Origin: Sphingomonas sp. Leaf9 | Lineage (GTDB): Bacteria; Pseudomonadota; Alphaproteobacteria; Sphingomonadales; Sphingomonadaceae | DNA length: 64,000 nt | Assembly: GCF_001421355.1 (NCBI RefSeq) | Contig: NZ_LMKC01000002.1 | Coordinates: forward strand, 307,720 to 371,719 | Direction of reading: 5' to 3' | Part shown: one piece after another, positions 14,696-23,455 of the stretch | Position numbering within the stretch: position 1 is the stretch's first letter | How the letters are laid out: each line of letters begins with the position of its first letter | Position numbers and translations under genes: made by a program | Notes under the pieces: model-generated | Seen by the model: the letters and a program-made list of their open reading frames with translations, nothing else | What the model was told of the DNA's origin: nothing | Database searches by the model: none

Positions 14696-17458
14696 TTATA
14701 GGCGGAAGGCCACGCTGGCTGCGAAGGTACGGCCGTTCTTGTAGAAGGCGGTCGGACGATCGCGGGTCGCGTTGTACTGATAGTAGGTTTCGTCGAGCAG
14801 GTTCTGCGCGTTGACGGTCAGCGTGATCTTCGGCGTCAGGTTGACCGATGCCGAAAGGTCGAGCTGGCTGTACGGTGCGACCATTTCGCGCGAGTTCAGG
14901 CGACCGATCGTGCGGAAATAGCTCGAGCGGTAGTTGTAGCTCAGCCGCGTCTGGAAAATCCCGCTTTCGAAATACGGGATCACGTTCACGGTGTGCTTCG
15001 ACAGGTACGGCAGGTTCAGTTCTGCACCGGTGGTATCGACCGAGGAGGTCGAGCTTTCCTGATACGAATAATTCGCCTGGATGCCGAACCCGCCCCAGAT
15101 TTCGCTCTGCCCCGAAATCAGTGCGCCGTTGACCGTGGCCTTGCCGCCGTTGATCGGCTGGTTGACGTTATAGGTCGTCAGGCGGTTCTGCAGCGAGTTG
15201 AAGAACACCTGATTGGTGCGGGTGTTGATGATGTAGTTGCTGATTTCGCGGCGGAACAGTTCGCCGGCGACCAGCGTGCCCGCACGCGGATACCATTCGG
15301 CGGTCAGTTCGTAGTTGACCGATTCGTAGGGCTTCAGGTTCGGGTTGCCGCCGCCGCCATCGAGCGTGATGTCGTTGAGCGAGGTCGCCGCCGCCAGATC
15401 CTGATAACGAGGACGCGAGATCACCTTTGCCACCGCGCCGCGCACGATGAACTGCGGCGAGAAGGAATAGGCGACGTTCACGCTGGGCAGGAACTTCAGA
15501 TAATCGGTCGCCGTGGTCGTCGGCACCGGCTGCGGGTTCACCGTGTTGCTGAGCGTGGTGGCGTAGTTCGACACGTCCTGCGTGTAGACGAGGCGACCAC
15601 CGATGTTGCCGCGCCAGCCGCCCTGGTCGAAATTTGCCTGGACGTACGATGCCGCGACCGTTTCCTTGACCTTCGTCGACGCGCCGATCTTGTTGACCAG
15701 CGGGCTGTTGATCGCACCGGCCAGGATGTCGATCACCGCCTGTTCGGACAGGTTCAGATACTTGGTCGCATTGCCGCTGCCGCCGCTGCCCGAGAAGGTG
15801 CCGTCGGGGGTCGAGGTAGTGTCGACGCCTAGCTGCGACCCGAGGCGCGACGTGGTCAGGTAGGTGTTGATGCCACGCGCATCGACCCGGTTGACGTGCT
15901 CGGTCACGCGGCTGCCGAGCATCACTTCGGTGAATGGACCGAACGAGACGGGGATCGTCGCATCGTAACCGGCGTAGATGTCGCGGTCGGTCGTGACGCT
16001 GTAATCGAGACCGCCGATCTGGGCCGCGTTGAGCTGCGCGCCGTTGACGATGACCGGACGGCCTTCGATCTGCGCCGGGTTGTTGTTCGGGTTGGTGAAA
16101 TAGTTTGCCGGGTTGGTCAGGTCGCCGACGAAATTGACCTCGGCCGATTCCGGGGTGAACGAATAGCTGAACGGCAGCTTGGTCTGCACGTTGAACAGAT
16201 ATTCGGGATTGCGCCCGCCGGTCGCCTTCGACCAGCCGCCGGCGAACGACACCTTGGCGCCGTTGTCGCCTTCCCAATCGGCGAACAGGTTGATGTTGTC
16301 GGTCTTGAGCGAGGTGCGACGCACCAGCGTGTCGAGCTGTGCACTCTGATTCGGTGCGGCACCGAAGCTGGCGGCGGTGACGACACCGTTGTTGACTGTC
16401 GCCGACTGCAGCACGCTGCCGGTCCAGGCGACCGGGATCGTGTACATCGACTGGCTGTAGTTGTTGTACTTGCCGTCGATGTGCAGGCCGTTGAGCGAGA
16501 AGGTCAGGTTCTCGACCGGGCGGAACTGCACGGTGCCCGACACGCTGGCGCGCTCGCGGGTCTGCTGAAAATAGGCGTAGTTGATGCCGAACGGCGCGAC
16601 CGCACCGATCAGATCGTTCTTGCTGCCGCCGGAAATCGTGGCGTTCGGGTTCAGCAGGATGCCCTGGCCCGACGCGTCGCGACGCACCGAACCATCGGCG
16701 TTCTTCTGGAAGAAATCGGCACCGCTCTGATAGCCGAAGAATTCGACGCCGGCGCGGGTCAGGTTCTGCTTGTCATAGGTTGCAGCGACCAGGAAACCGA
16801 ACGTCTCGGCAGCGTTGCGCCAGCTGTAGAGGCCCGATCCGCGAATGTTACCCTTGTCGGCGCGGTCGTTGTACGAATAGCCGGCCGAGGCGAAGACCGA
16901 GTTCGCCGCAAGATCGAGCGGGCGGCGGGTGCGAACGATGACGGTACCGCCAAGGCTGCCTTCCTCGATGCGCGGTTCGGGCGACTTGTACACTTCGAGG
17001 CGGTCGACCAGCTCGGGGGCCAGCAGCGAATAGTTGAAGGTACGGCTCGACGGATCGTTGTCGTTGCCACCCCAGTCGGCCGACGCCAGCGCGTGGCCAT
17101 CGAGCAGCATGCGGTTCAGCGCCGGATCGGTGCCGAGGATCGCGACCTTTTCACCTTCGCCGAAGCGGCGGTCGATCGACACGCCGGGGATGTGCGACAG
17201 CGACTCGGCGACGTTGCGATCGGGGAACTTGCCGATGTCTTCCGCCGAAATCACGTCGACGACGGCGTTGGCCTGCTTCTTGACGTTGATCGCGTTACGC
17301 AGCGATCCGCGGATGCCGGTGACCACGATGTCGTCGCCGCCGGTCGCGGTGTCGTTCGACGATGGCGGCGTGGTGGTCGGTGCCTCCTGCGCGAACGCCG
17401 GCGTGGCGAGCGCCACCAGCGCGGTGGAAGCTAGATAAGCGAAACGCGAAAATGCCAT
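14696..17458 (-). CDS. TonB-dependent outer-membrane receptor, probable glycan/glycopeptide importer
   Basis: 920 aa. Signal peptide to about residue 23 (ALATPAFAQ), then the TonB-box/plug region DDIVVTGIRGSLRNAINVK and DIGKFPDRNVAESLSHIPGV, the style of the large TonB receptors of Caulobacter, Xanthomonas and sphingomonads that import carbohydrates. A 22-strand barrel should fill the remainder; the end is ASVAFRL. The ATG at 17458 has AAGGGGTAGGG in front. The gene is divergent from the GlcNAc operon across a 424-bp control region and sits just before the glycosidase operon, making it the likely uptake channel for their substrate. No SusD-like partner is present. Substrate is inferred from context only. 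Confidence 0.9.
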   Translation of the reverse strand: MAFSRFAYLASTALVALATPAFAQEAPTTTPPSSNDTATGGDDIVVTGIRGSLRNAINVKKQANAVVDVISAEDIGKFPDRNVAESLSHIPGVSIDRRFGEGEKVAILGTDPALNRMLLDGHALASADWGGNDNDPSSRTFNYSLLAPELVDRLEVYKSPEPRIEEGSLGGTVIVRTRRPLDLAANSVFASAGYSYNDRADKGNIRGSGLYSWRNAAETFGFLVAATYDKQNLTRAGVEFFGYQSGADFFQKNADGSVRRDASGQGILLNPNATISGGSKNDLIGAVAPFGINYAYFQQTRERASVSGTVQFRPVENLTFSLNGLHIDGKYNNYSQSMYTIPVAWTGSVLQSATVNNGVVTAASFGAAPNQSAQLDTLVRRTSLKTDNINLFADWEGDNGAKVSFAGGWSKATGGRNPEYLFNVQTKLPFSYSFTPESAEVNFVGDLTNPANYFTNPNNNPAQIEGRPVIVNGAQLNAAQIGGLDYSVTTDRDIYAGYDATIPVSFGPFTEVMLGSRVTEHVNRVDARGINTYLTTSRLGSQLGVDTTSTPDGTFSGSGGSGNATKYLNLSEQAVIDILAGAINSPLVNKIGASTKVKETVAASYVQANFDQGGWRGNIGGRLVYTQDVSNYATTLSNTVNPQPVPTTTATDYLKFLPSVNVAYSFSPQFIVRGAVAKVISRPRYQDLAAATSLNDITLDGGGGNPNLKPYESVNYELTAEWYPRAGTLVAGELFRREISNYIINTRTNQVFFNSLQNRLTTYNVNQPINGGKATVNGALISGQSEIWGGFGIQANYSYQESSTSSVDTTGAELNLPYLSKHTVNVIPYFESGIFQTRLSYNYRSSYFRTIGRLNSREMVAPYSQLDLSASVNLTPKITLTVNAQNLLDETYYQYNATRDRPTAFYKNGRTFAASVAFRL

Positions 17459-17538
17459 GGACCCTACCCCTTATATCCGGGCGCGAAATGCGCCCCCCCG
17501 AATGTGGCCGCGACGGGCGAGACGACATGCGTCCAGCA

Positions 17539-17558
17539 TTGGTACTAAATTGGCACCA
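17539..17558. promoter_or_regulatory. Candidate NagR-type operator, receptor side
   Basis: TGGTACTAAATTGGCACCA has TGGT/ACCA ends around an 11-nt centre and lies about 80-100 nt upstream of the receptor start. Its reverse complement shares GGTGCC-NN-TTT-N-GTA with the second site at 17852-17871, beside the nagR start. Two related sites flanking a divergent region next to a GntR gene suggest autoregulation plus receptor control. Confidence 0.4.
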
Positions 17559-17851
17559 TGCAGGCTCGTTTTGGTCGAGTGCAATGTGACCAATCGCGAT
17601 CATAAAATCTACATAAAAATGAAAACATCATGCACTGGTGAGAAAATTGTAGCCAGAACAGGCCAATATCGGTTGTTCGGTGCAATTTATAAGCTATATA
17701 CGTAATTAAATTACGCAATCGGCACCGCCGCTGCCGGTCGTGTAATCGATTAATCTAAGGCCAAAGCGCAAATCCGGGGCGGTCCAATCGCAACATCGGT
17801 AGCGGGCAAGCGGTGGAAAAGCCGCATTTCGGCTAGTCGAATCCGCATTGA

Positions 17852-17871
17852 TTAATACCAAAAAGGCACCT
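17852..17871. promoter_or_regulatory. Candidate NagR-type operator, nagR side
   Basis: The minus-strand reading AGGTGCCTTTTTGGTATTA matches the receptor-side site at GGTGCC, TTT and GTA with the same spacing. It ends 11 nt before the nagR GTG, so a bound repressor would block nagR initiation. Inferred from two copies only. Confidence 0.35.
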
Positions 17872-17882
17872 ATCCAGACCCG

Positions 17883-18674
17883 GTGTCCGTATCGTCCGCC
17901 CCTTCCGTCGATCGTTCTTCGGTCCAGCCTGTCGGCGGGGCCTTTTCCGAACGCGTCGGGCAATTGCGTGGCGATGCCCATGCGCCGCTGTACGTCCAGC
18001 TGCAGCAGCTGGTGCGTGCCGCGATCGAGCGGCGCATCCTGCAGCAGGACGACGCGATCCCGCCCGAACGCGACCTGGCCACCGAATACGCGGTGTCGCG
18101 CATTACCGTGCGCAAGGCGATCGAGGGGCTGGCGAACGAGGGGCTGGTGGTGCGCCGTCGGGGTGCTGGCACTTTCGTCGCGGCGCGGGTCGACAAGAGC
18201 TTTTCGAAACTGTCGTCCTTTTCCGAAGACATGGTGGCGCGCGGTCGGGTGCCGAGCAGCGCGTGGGTGGCGAAGTCCGCCGGGCTGGTAACGCCCGAGG
18301 AATCGATGTCGCTGGGCCTGTCGCCGGGCACGCCGGTCTATCGGTTCCAGCGGATGCGCTTTGCCGACGACGTGCCGATGGCGGTCGAATATTCGGCGAT
18401 CGCCGGCCATTGCCTGCCCAATGTCGATGCGGTCGGCGACTCGCTCTATGCGGCGCTGGAAGTGACCGGCTGTCGCCCGGTGCGCGCGCTGCAACGGCTG
18501 CGGGCGATGGCCTTTCCCGCCGAACAGGCGAGGCGGCTGGGCGTCGAGGTCGGCCATGCCGGTCTGTTCATCGAACGGCGCGGCTTCCTGCCCGATGGCG
18601 ATACCGTCGAATTCACCCAATCCTATTATCGCGGCGACGCCTACGACGTCGTTGCCGAACTGAACGCAAGCTGA
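17883..18674 (+). CDS. nagR: GntR/HutC-family transcriptional regulator, probable GlcNAc repressor
   Basis: 263 aa. The N-terminal winged helix-turn-helix spans about 35-105 (APLYVQLQQLVRAAIERR, IPPERDLATEYAVSRITVRK, VVRRRGAGTFV) and the UTRA effector domain about 120-255 (PSSAWVA, PVYRFQRMR, VEYSAIAG, FTQSYYRGD). HutC-family regulators next to nagA/nagB usually sense GlcN-6-P or GlcNAc-6-P and de-repress GlcNAc genes. It is the first gene of the plus-strand operon, 31 nt before the deaminase. The start is the GTG at 17883; an N-terminal extension of about 30 residues before the HTH makes a later start conceivable. Confidence 0.85.
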   Translation: MSVSSAPSVDRSSVQPVGGAFSERVGQLRGDAHAPLYVQLQQLVRAAIERRILQQDDAIPPERDLATEYAVSRITVRKAIEGLANEGLVVRRRGAGTFVAARVDKSFSKLSSFSEDMVARGRVPSSAWVAKSAGLVTPEESMSLGLSPGTPVYRFQRMRFADDVPMAVEYSAIAGHCLPNVDAVGDSLYAALEVTGCRPVRALQRLRAMAFPAEQARRLGVEVGHAGLFIERRGFLPDGDTVEFTQSYYRGDAYDVVAELNAS

Positions 18675-18705
18675 TCCGGCGCTGGCCGGGACCAAGAGGG
18701 GGTTC

Positions 18706-19764
18706 ATGACGTCCATAGCCGAAGCCGTGCAAAAGCCGGTTGCTGCCCAAGATACCGCCATGCACCGGGAAGCCGGGGAAGGGGCCGCATCGGTCGCACG
18801 GTTCCTGTCGCGCAACGCCGCGACGCTCGCCGCGCTGGGTGAATCGCTGCGGGCCGATCCGCCGGCGCTGGTTGTCACCTGCGCGCGCGGATCGTCGGAC
18901 CATGCCGCGACCTATGGCAAATATCTGGTCGAGACGCTGTGCGGCGTACCGGTCGCGAGCGCCGCGCCGTCGGTCGCGTCGGTCTATGCGACGCGGATGG
19001 AGCGGATGAACGCGCTGGTGATCGCGGTGTCGCAGTCGGGTCGCAGCCCCGATCTGCTGCGCACGGTCGAAAGCTACAAGGCGGCGGGCGCGCGCGTCGT
19101 GGCGCTGGTGAATGTCGAGGATTCGCCGCTCGCCGCGCTGGCCGACACCGTGCTGCCGCTGTCGGCGGGGGCGGAAACGTCGGTTGCGGCCACCAAGTCG
19201 TTCATCGCCTCGCTCGCCGGCCTCGCCGCCATCGCCGCGCACTGGAGCCAGGATGCCGAGCTGCTCGCCGCGCTCGACGGCCTGCCCGCGCAGCTGGAGG
19301 CGGCGTTCGATCTCGACTGGACGCCGGTCGCCGATACGTTGGTGGAGGCGCGCAACCTGTTCGTGATCGGGCGCGGCTACAGCTTCGGCGTGGCGCAGGA
19401 AGCGGCGCTGAAGATGAAGGAAACCTCGGCGCTGCATGCCGAGGCGTTCAGCAGCGCCGAGGTCCGCCACGGCCCGATGGCGATCATCAACAACGGCTTT
19501 CCCCTGCTGGGCTTCGCCACCTCGGACGATGCCGGCGATGACGTGCGTGCGGCGGCGGCGGAGTTCGCCGGGCGTGGCGCGGCGGTGCATCTGGCCGATG
19601 CGGCGAGCGACGACAGCCATCCGCCGGCGATCCGCAGCCATGCCGCGATCGAACCGATCCTGATGATCCAAAGCTTCTATCGCATGGTCAACACGGTGTC
19701 GCTGCGGCGCGGGCTGAACCCCGATCAGCCGCCGCATCTGCGTAAGGTGACGGAAACGCGATGA
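18706..19764 (+). CDS. nagB2: SIS-domain glucosamine-6-phosphate deaminase (NagB-II type)
   Basis: 352 aa with two SIS domains resembling the isomerase half of GlmS but lacking the glutaminase domain. The first has CARGSSDHAATYGKYL (about 59-74) and VSQSGRSPDLL, the second GRGYSFGVAQEAALKMKET and the AEVRHGPMA motif. Converts GlcN-6-P to fructose-6-P and ammonia, a non-orthologous substitute for classical NagB. The start has AGAGGGGG in front. The TGA overlaps the nagA ATG (ATGA), so the two products are made together. The GlmS-like sugar isomerases FrlB and AgaS are alternatives, but adjacency to nagA and nagE decides for the GlcNAc pathway. Confidence 0.9.
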   Translation: MTSIAEAVQKPVAAQDTAMHREAGEGAASVARFLSRNAATLAALGESLRADPPALVVTCARGSSDHAATYGKYLVETLCGVPVASAAPSVASVYATRMERMNALVIAVSQSGRSPDLLRTVESYKAAGARVVALVNVEDSPLAALADTVLPLSAGAETSVAATKSFIASLAGLAAIAAHWSQDAELLAALDGLPAQLEAAFDLDWTPVADTLVEARNLFVIGRGYSFGVAQEAALKMKETSALHAEAFSSAEVRHGPMAIINNGFPLLGFATSDDAGDDVRAAAAEFAGRGAAVHLADAASDDSHPPAIRSHAAIEPILMIQSFYRMVNTVSLRRGLNPDQPPHLRKVTETR

Positions 19765-20888
19765 GCAACTTTGTCTTTCGCGGCGGGCGCGTCCTGGCCG
19801 ATCATTGCACGCAGGACAGCTGCGCGTTCCGGGTCGAAAACGGCGTCATCGTCGAATTTCATGCCGGGGACGACGCCGAGGTCATCGACCTAGACGGCGG
19901 GTGGCTGGTGCCGGGTTATGTCGACACGCAGGTCAATGGCGGCGGCGGCGTCCTGTTCAACGACCATCCGACCGTCGAGGGCATCCGCGCGATCGGTGCC
20001 GCCCATGCGCAGTACGGCACCACTGCCTATCTGCCGACGCTGATCAGCGATTCGCTGGAGGTGGTTGCCGCCGGGCTGGACGCGGTGGATGCCGCGATCG
20101 AGGCGGGCGTGCCCGGCGTGGTCGGCATCCATGTCGAGGGGCCGTTCCTGAATCCGGTGCGCAAGGGCATCCACGACGACAAACATTTCCGCGCGCTGGA
20201 CGATGCCGCGATCAACCTGCTGACGTCGCCGCGCAAGGGCGTGGTGATGGTGACGATGGCGCCCGAGCGCAACGACGTCGCGTCGATCGAGCGGCTGGTC
20301 GCAGCCGGCGTGATCGTCAGCATCGGCCATAGCGACGCGACGTACGAACAGGCGCGCGCCGCGATCGATGCCGGTGCGCGGGGTGTCACGCACCTCTACA
20401 ACGCCATGTCGCCGCTGAAGCACCGTGAGCCGGGTGTCGTCGGCGCGGTGCTGGAGGACCAGGGCGTCTATGCCGGATTGATCGTCGACGGGGCGCATCT
20501 GCATCCGGCTGCGATCCGCGTCGCGCTGAAGTCGCGGCCGGTCGATCGGTTCATGCTGGTGACCGATGCGATGCCGACCGTCGGCGCGGCCAGCAAGGAA
20601 TTCGTGCTGAACGGCCAGCCGATCCATGTCGAGAACGGCGTATGCGTCGACGACAACGGTACGCTGGCCGGCTGCGACCTCGACATGGCGACGGCGGTCG
20701 CGAACACGGTCGCGCTGGGCGTCGCGTTCGAGGATGCGGTGGCGATGGCGTCGGCCAATCCGGCTGCGTTCCTGCGCCTGTCGCACCGCATCGGCAGCAT
20801 CGATGTCGGCCACAACGCCGATTTCGTGTGGCTTGCCGCCGACCTGACCGTGCGCGGTACGTGGATCGCGGGCAACCGCATCGTCTGA
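19761..20888 (+). CDS. nagA: N-acetylglucosamine-6-phosphate deacetylase
   Basis: 375 aa, the normal family length. Cytoplasmic amidohydrolase converting GlcNAc-6-P to GlcN-6-P and acetate. Landmarks are VPGYVDTQVNGGGGVLFND (single-metal, E. coli-like, no HxH), HVEGPFLNP with the metal-binding Glu, IGHSDATYEQ and THLYNAMS with the metal His residues, and LVTDAMPTVG with the catalytic Asp. It overlaps the upstream deaminase by ATGA, and a 62-nt gap separates it from nagF. All steps from GlcNAc-6-P to fructose-6-P are thus in one operon. Confidence 0.96.
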   Translation: MSNFVFRGGRVLADHCTQDSCAFRVENGVIVEFHAGDDAEVIDLDGGWLVPGYVDTQVNGGGGVLFNDHPTVEGIRAIGAAHAQYGTTAYLPTLISDSLEVVAAGLDAVDAAIEAGVPGVVGIHVEGPFLNPVRKGIHDDKHFRALDDAAINLLTSPRKGVVMVTMAPERNDVASIERLVAAGVIVSIGHSDATYEQARAAIDAGARGVTHLYNAMSPLKHREPGVVGAVLEDQGVYAGLIVDGAHLHPAAIRVALKSRPVDRFMLVTDAMPTVGAASKEFVLNGQPIHVENGVCVDDNGTLAGCDLDMATAVANTVALGVAFEDAVAMASANPAAFLRLSHRIGSIDVGHNADFVWLAADLTVRGTWIAGNRIV

Positions 20889-20950
20889 CAGATCCGGCCC
20901 GGCCCGTGCCATGGAGGCGCGGACGGGCCAACTTACCCAAGGGGGCATTG

Positions 20951-23455
20951 ATGACCGCCATCCAGCTGACCGCGCCGCTTCACGGTTGGGCGGCCGCGCT
21001 CGACGATGTGCCCGATGCGGTGTTTGCCGGGCGGATGCTGGGCGACGGCGCGGCGATCGATCCGCTCGGCACGACGCTGCACGCGCCATGCGACGGACAG
21101 GTGCTGACGCTGCACGCCGGCGGCCATGCCATCACCCTGCGTGGCGAGGGCGGGGTCGAGCTGCTGATGCATGTCGGCATCGATACGGTGCAGCTGGGCG
21201 GCAGCGGCTTTACCGCAAGGGTCGCGGTGGGTGACACGGTGACGCGCGGCCAGCCGCTGATCGATTTCGACCTCGACGCGCTGGTGCAGGCAGTACCTTC
21301 GCTGATGACGCCGATCATCGTCACCAATGGCGACCGGTTCCGCATCACCGATCGCAGCGGTGGCCGGGTGGTCGCGGTGGGCGATGCCTTGCTGACGCTG
21401 GAGCCGCTGGACGCGGCAGTCGCTGCGCCGGACGCGTCGGGCGAGCGGGTCGTCAAGGACGTCCGTGTCCCGCTGGCGCATGGTATCCATGCCCGCCCGG
21501 CGGCGCGCATCGGCGAGGTTGCGCGCGGCTTCACCGCGACCAGCTGGCTGGCGAAGAACGGGGGCGAGGCGAGGACGTCGGGTGCGGTCGGGCTGCTGGG
21601 CCTCGGCATCCGCTTCGGCGACACGATCCGCGTCAGCGCGAGCGGCCCCGATGCGGCGCAGGCGGTCGACGCGCTGGTCGCGCTGATCGAAGGCGGCATG
21701 GGCGAGGGCGTCGCCCATGCTCCCGCCGCACCGATCGCCGCGCCGCCGCCGGTGCAGCCGGTCGAACTGGCCGAGGGGCAGCTGGCCGGCACGCTCGCCG
21801 CGCCGGGCTTTGCAATCGGCACCGCGCGCTGGCTGCGCGTCGCCGATATTCCGGTGCCGGTCGACGGGCAGGGCGCGGGCGTCGAAGCCGCGCGGCTCGA
21901 CAGCGCGCTGGCGGCGGTGCGCGACCGGCTGGCGTCGCAGGACGGCAGCGGTGCGGGTGCTGCGATCCGTGCGGCGCATATCGCGTTCCTCGACGATCCT
22001 GAATTACGCGAGGCGGCCGACCGCGCCGTGGGGGCCGGGCGCGATGCCGGCCATGCCTGGCGACAGGCGACGCGGGCGCAGGCGGCGACGCTGCGGTTGC
22101 TGGGCGATGCGCGGCTGGCCGAGCGTGCCGACGATCTACTCGACCTCGAACGGCAGGTGCTGCGCGAACTGACCGGCGCGGCCGATGATGCGATGACCTT
22201 TGCGCCCGGCACCATCCTGCTTGCCGACGACCTGTTGCCGTCGCAGGTGATGGCGCTCGATCCTGCCTGTGTGGCGGGGTTGCTGGTCGAGCGCGGTGGC
22301 CCGACCTCGCACGTTGCGATCCTCGCCGCGACGATGGGCCTGCCCGCGCTGGTCGCGGTCGGCGCGCCGCTGACGCACGTCGAGGACGGCACGACCCTGA
22401 TCCTCGACGCCGATAGCGGCGTAATCCATGTCGCGCCTGACGAGGCGACGCTGACGCAGGCGCGCGGCGGCATCGAACGCCGCGCCGCCGAGCGTGCCGC
22501 CGCGCTGGCGCAGGCGGCGGAGCATTGCGTCACCACCGATGGCGTGCGGATCGAAGCGTTCGCCAATCTCGGTTCGCTCGACGATGCGGTCGCCGCCATG
22601 GCGAACGGCGCGGAAGGGTCGGGGCTGCTGCGCACCGAATTCCTGTTCCTCGAACGGGATACTGCCCCCGACGTCGCCGAACAGGCCGCGCTGTACGGCG
22701 ATATCGCGCGCACGCTGGAGGGGCGGCCGTTGATCGTTCGCCTGCTCGATGTCGGTGGCGACAAGCCGGCGTCCTACCTGCCGATCGCACCGGAGGAGAA
22801 TCCGGCGCTGGGCCTGCGCGGCATCCGCGTTGCGCTCGCCATGCCGGACATCCTTGAGGCGCAGCTGCGCGCCATCCTGTCGGTCCAGCCGGTCGGGCAG
22901 TGCCGGATCATGGTGCCGATGGTCGCCAGCGTCGAGGAAATCACCGCCGTCCGCGCGGTCGTCGACCGGTTGCGCGGCGAGATGGGGATTGCCGAGCGGG
23001 TCGAGGTCGGCATCATGGTCGAAACCCCGGCGGCGGCGGTCACGTCGGCGACGCTGGCGGCGCACGCCGATTTCCTGTCGATCGGGACCAACGACCTGAC
23101 GCAATATGCGCTGGCAATGGATCGCGGCAATCCGGCGGTGGCCGGCGGGGTCGATGGCCTGCATCCTGCGGTGCTCCAACTGATCGCGCATACGACTGAC
23201 GGCGCGAAGCGGCACAAGCGCTGGGTCGGCGTGTGCGGCGGGCTGGCGTCCGATCGACTGGCGATCCCGCTGCTGGTCGGCCTGGGCATCACCGAATTGT
23301 CGGCGTCGCCGCGCTTCGTACCCGAATTGAAGGCGCTGGTCCGGCGTCTCGACACCGCCGCCTGCCACACGCTCGCCATCCGCGCGCTGGCGGCATCCTC
23401 CCCGCGCGAGGTCCGCGCGCTTGCCCGCGAATTCCTTCAGGAGCTCCCCGCATGA
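20951..23455 (+). CDS. nagF: PTS triple fusion EIIA(Glc-type)-HPr-EI
   Basis: 834 aa, starting at the ATG at 20951 behind AAGGGGG. Domain order: EIIA, about 1-150, with phosphorylatable His74 in LLMHVGIDTV and supporting His59; HPr, about 165-245, with His180 in HGIHARPAARIG; EI, about 260-834, with His454 in ERGGPTSHVAILA and Cys762 in GVCGGLASD of the PEP-binding barrel. It carries phosphate from PEP to the EIIB of NagE. The architecture matches Pseudomonas NagF. The HPr segment lacks the surroundings of a regulatory Ser46 site of Gram-positive HPr. The last codon overlaps the nagE ATG (ATGA). One polypeptide supplies all soluble PTS functions, so no separate ptsHI is needed. Confidence 0.95.
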   Translation: MTAIQLTAPLHGWAAALDDVPDAVFAGRMLGDGAAIDPLGTTLHAPCDGQVLTLHAGGHAITLRGEGGVELLMHVGIDTVQLGGSGFTARVAVGDTVTRGQPLIDFDLDALVQAVPSLMTPIIVTNGDRFRITDRSGGRVVAVGDALLTLEPLDAAVAAPDASGERVVKDVRVPLAHGIHARPAARIGEVARGFTATSWLAKNGGEARTSGAVGLLGLGIRFGDTIRVSASGPDAAQAVDALVALIEGGMGEGVAHAPAAPIAAPPPVQPVELAEGQLAGTLAAPGFAIGTARWLRVADIPVPVDGQGAGVEAARLDSALAAVRDRLASQDGSGAGAAIRAAHIAFLDDPELREAADRAVGAGRDAGHAWRQATRAQAATLRLLGDARLAERADDLLDLERQVLRELTGAADDAMTFAPGTILLADDLLPSQVMALDPACVAGLLVERGGPTSHVAILAATMGLPALVAVGAPLTHVEDGTTLILDADSGVIHVAPDEATLTQARGGIERRAAERAAALAQAAEHCVTTDGVRIEAFANLGSLDDAVAAMANGAEGSGLLRTEFLFLERDTAPDVAEQAALYGDIARTLEGRPLIVRLLDVGGDKPASYLPIAPEENPALGLRGIRVALAMPDILEAQLRAILSVQPVGQCRIMVPMVASVEEITAVRAVVDRLRGEMGIAERVEVGIMVETPAAAVTSATLAAHADFLSIGTNDLTQYALAMDRGNPAVAGGVDGLHPAVLQLIAHTTDGAKRHKRWVGVCGGLASDRLAIPLLVGLGITELSASPRFVPELKALVRRLDTAACHTLAIRALAASSPREVRALAREFLQELPA

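Larger units (their letters stand above)
17459..17882. promoter_or_regulatory. Divergent control region between the receptor and nagR
   Basis: 424 bp without a gene, clearly more AT-rich than its surroundings from about 17590 to 17720. It must hold the promoters of both the receptor (minus) and the nagR operon (plus). Visible symmetry elements: CGTAATTAAATTACG (17701-17715, perfect), TAATCGATTA (17743-17752, perfect), and two related sites at 17539-17558 and 17852-17871 described separately. I cannot place -35/-10 boxes with confidence. Confidence 0.7.
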
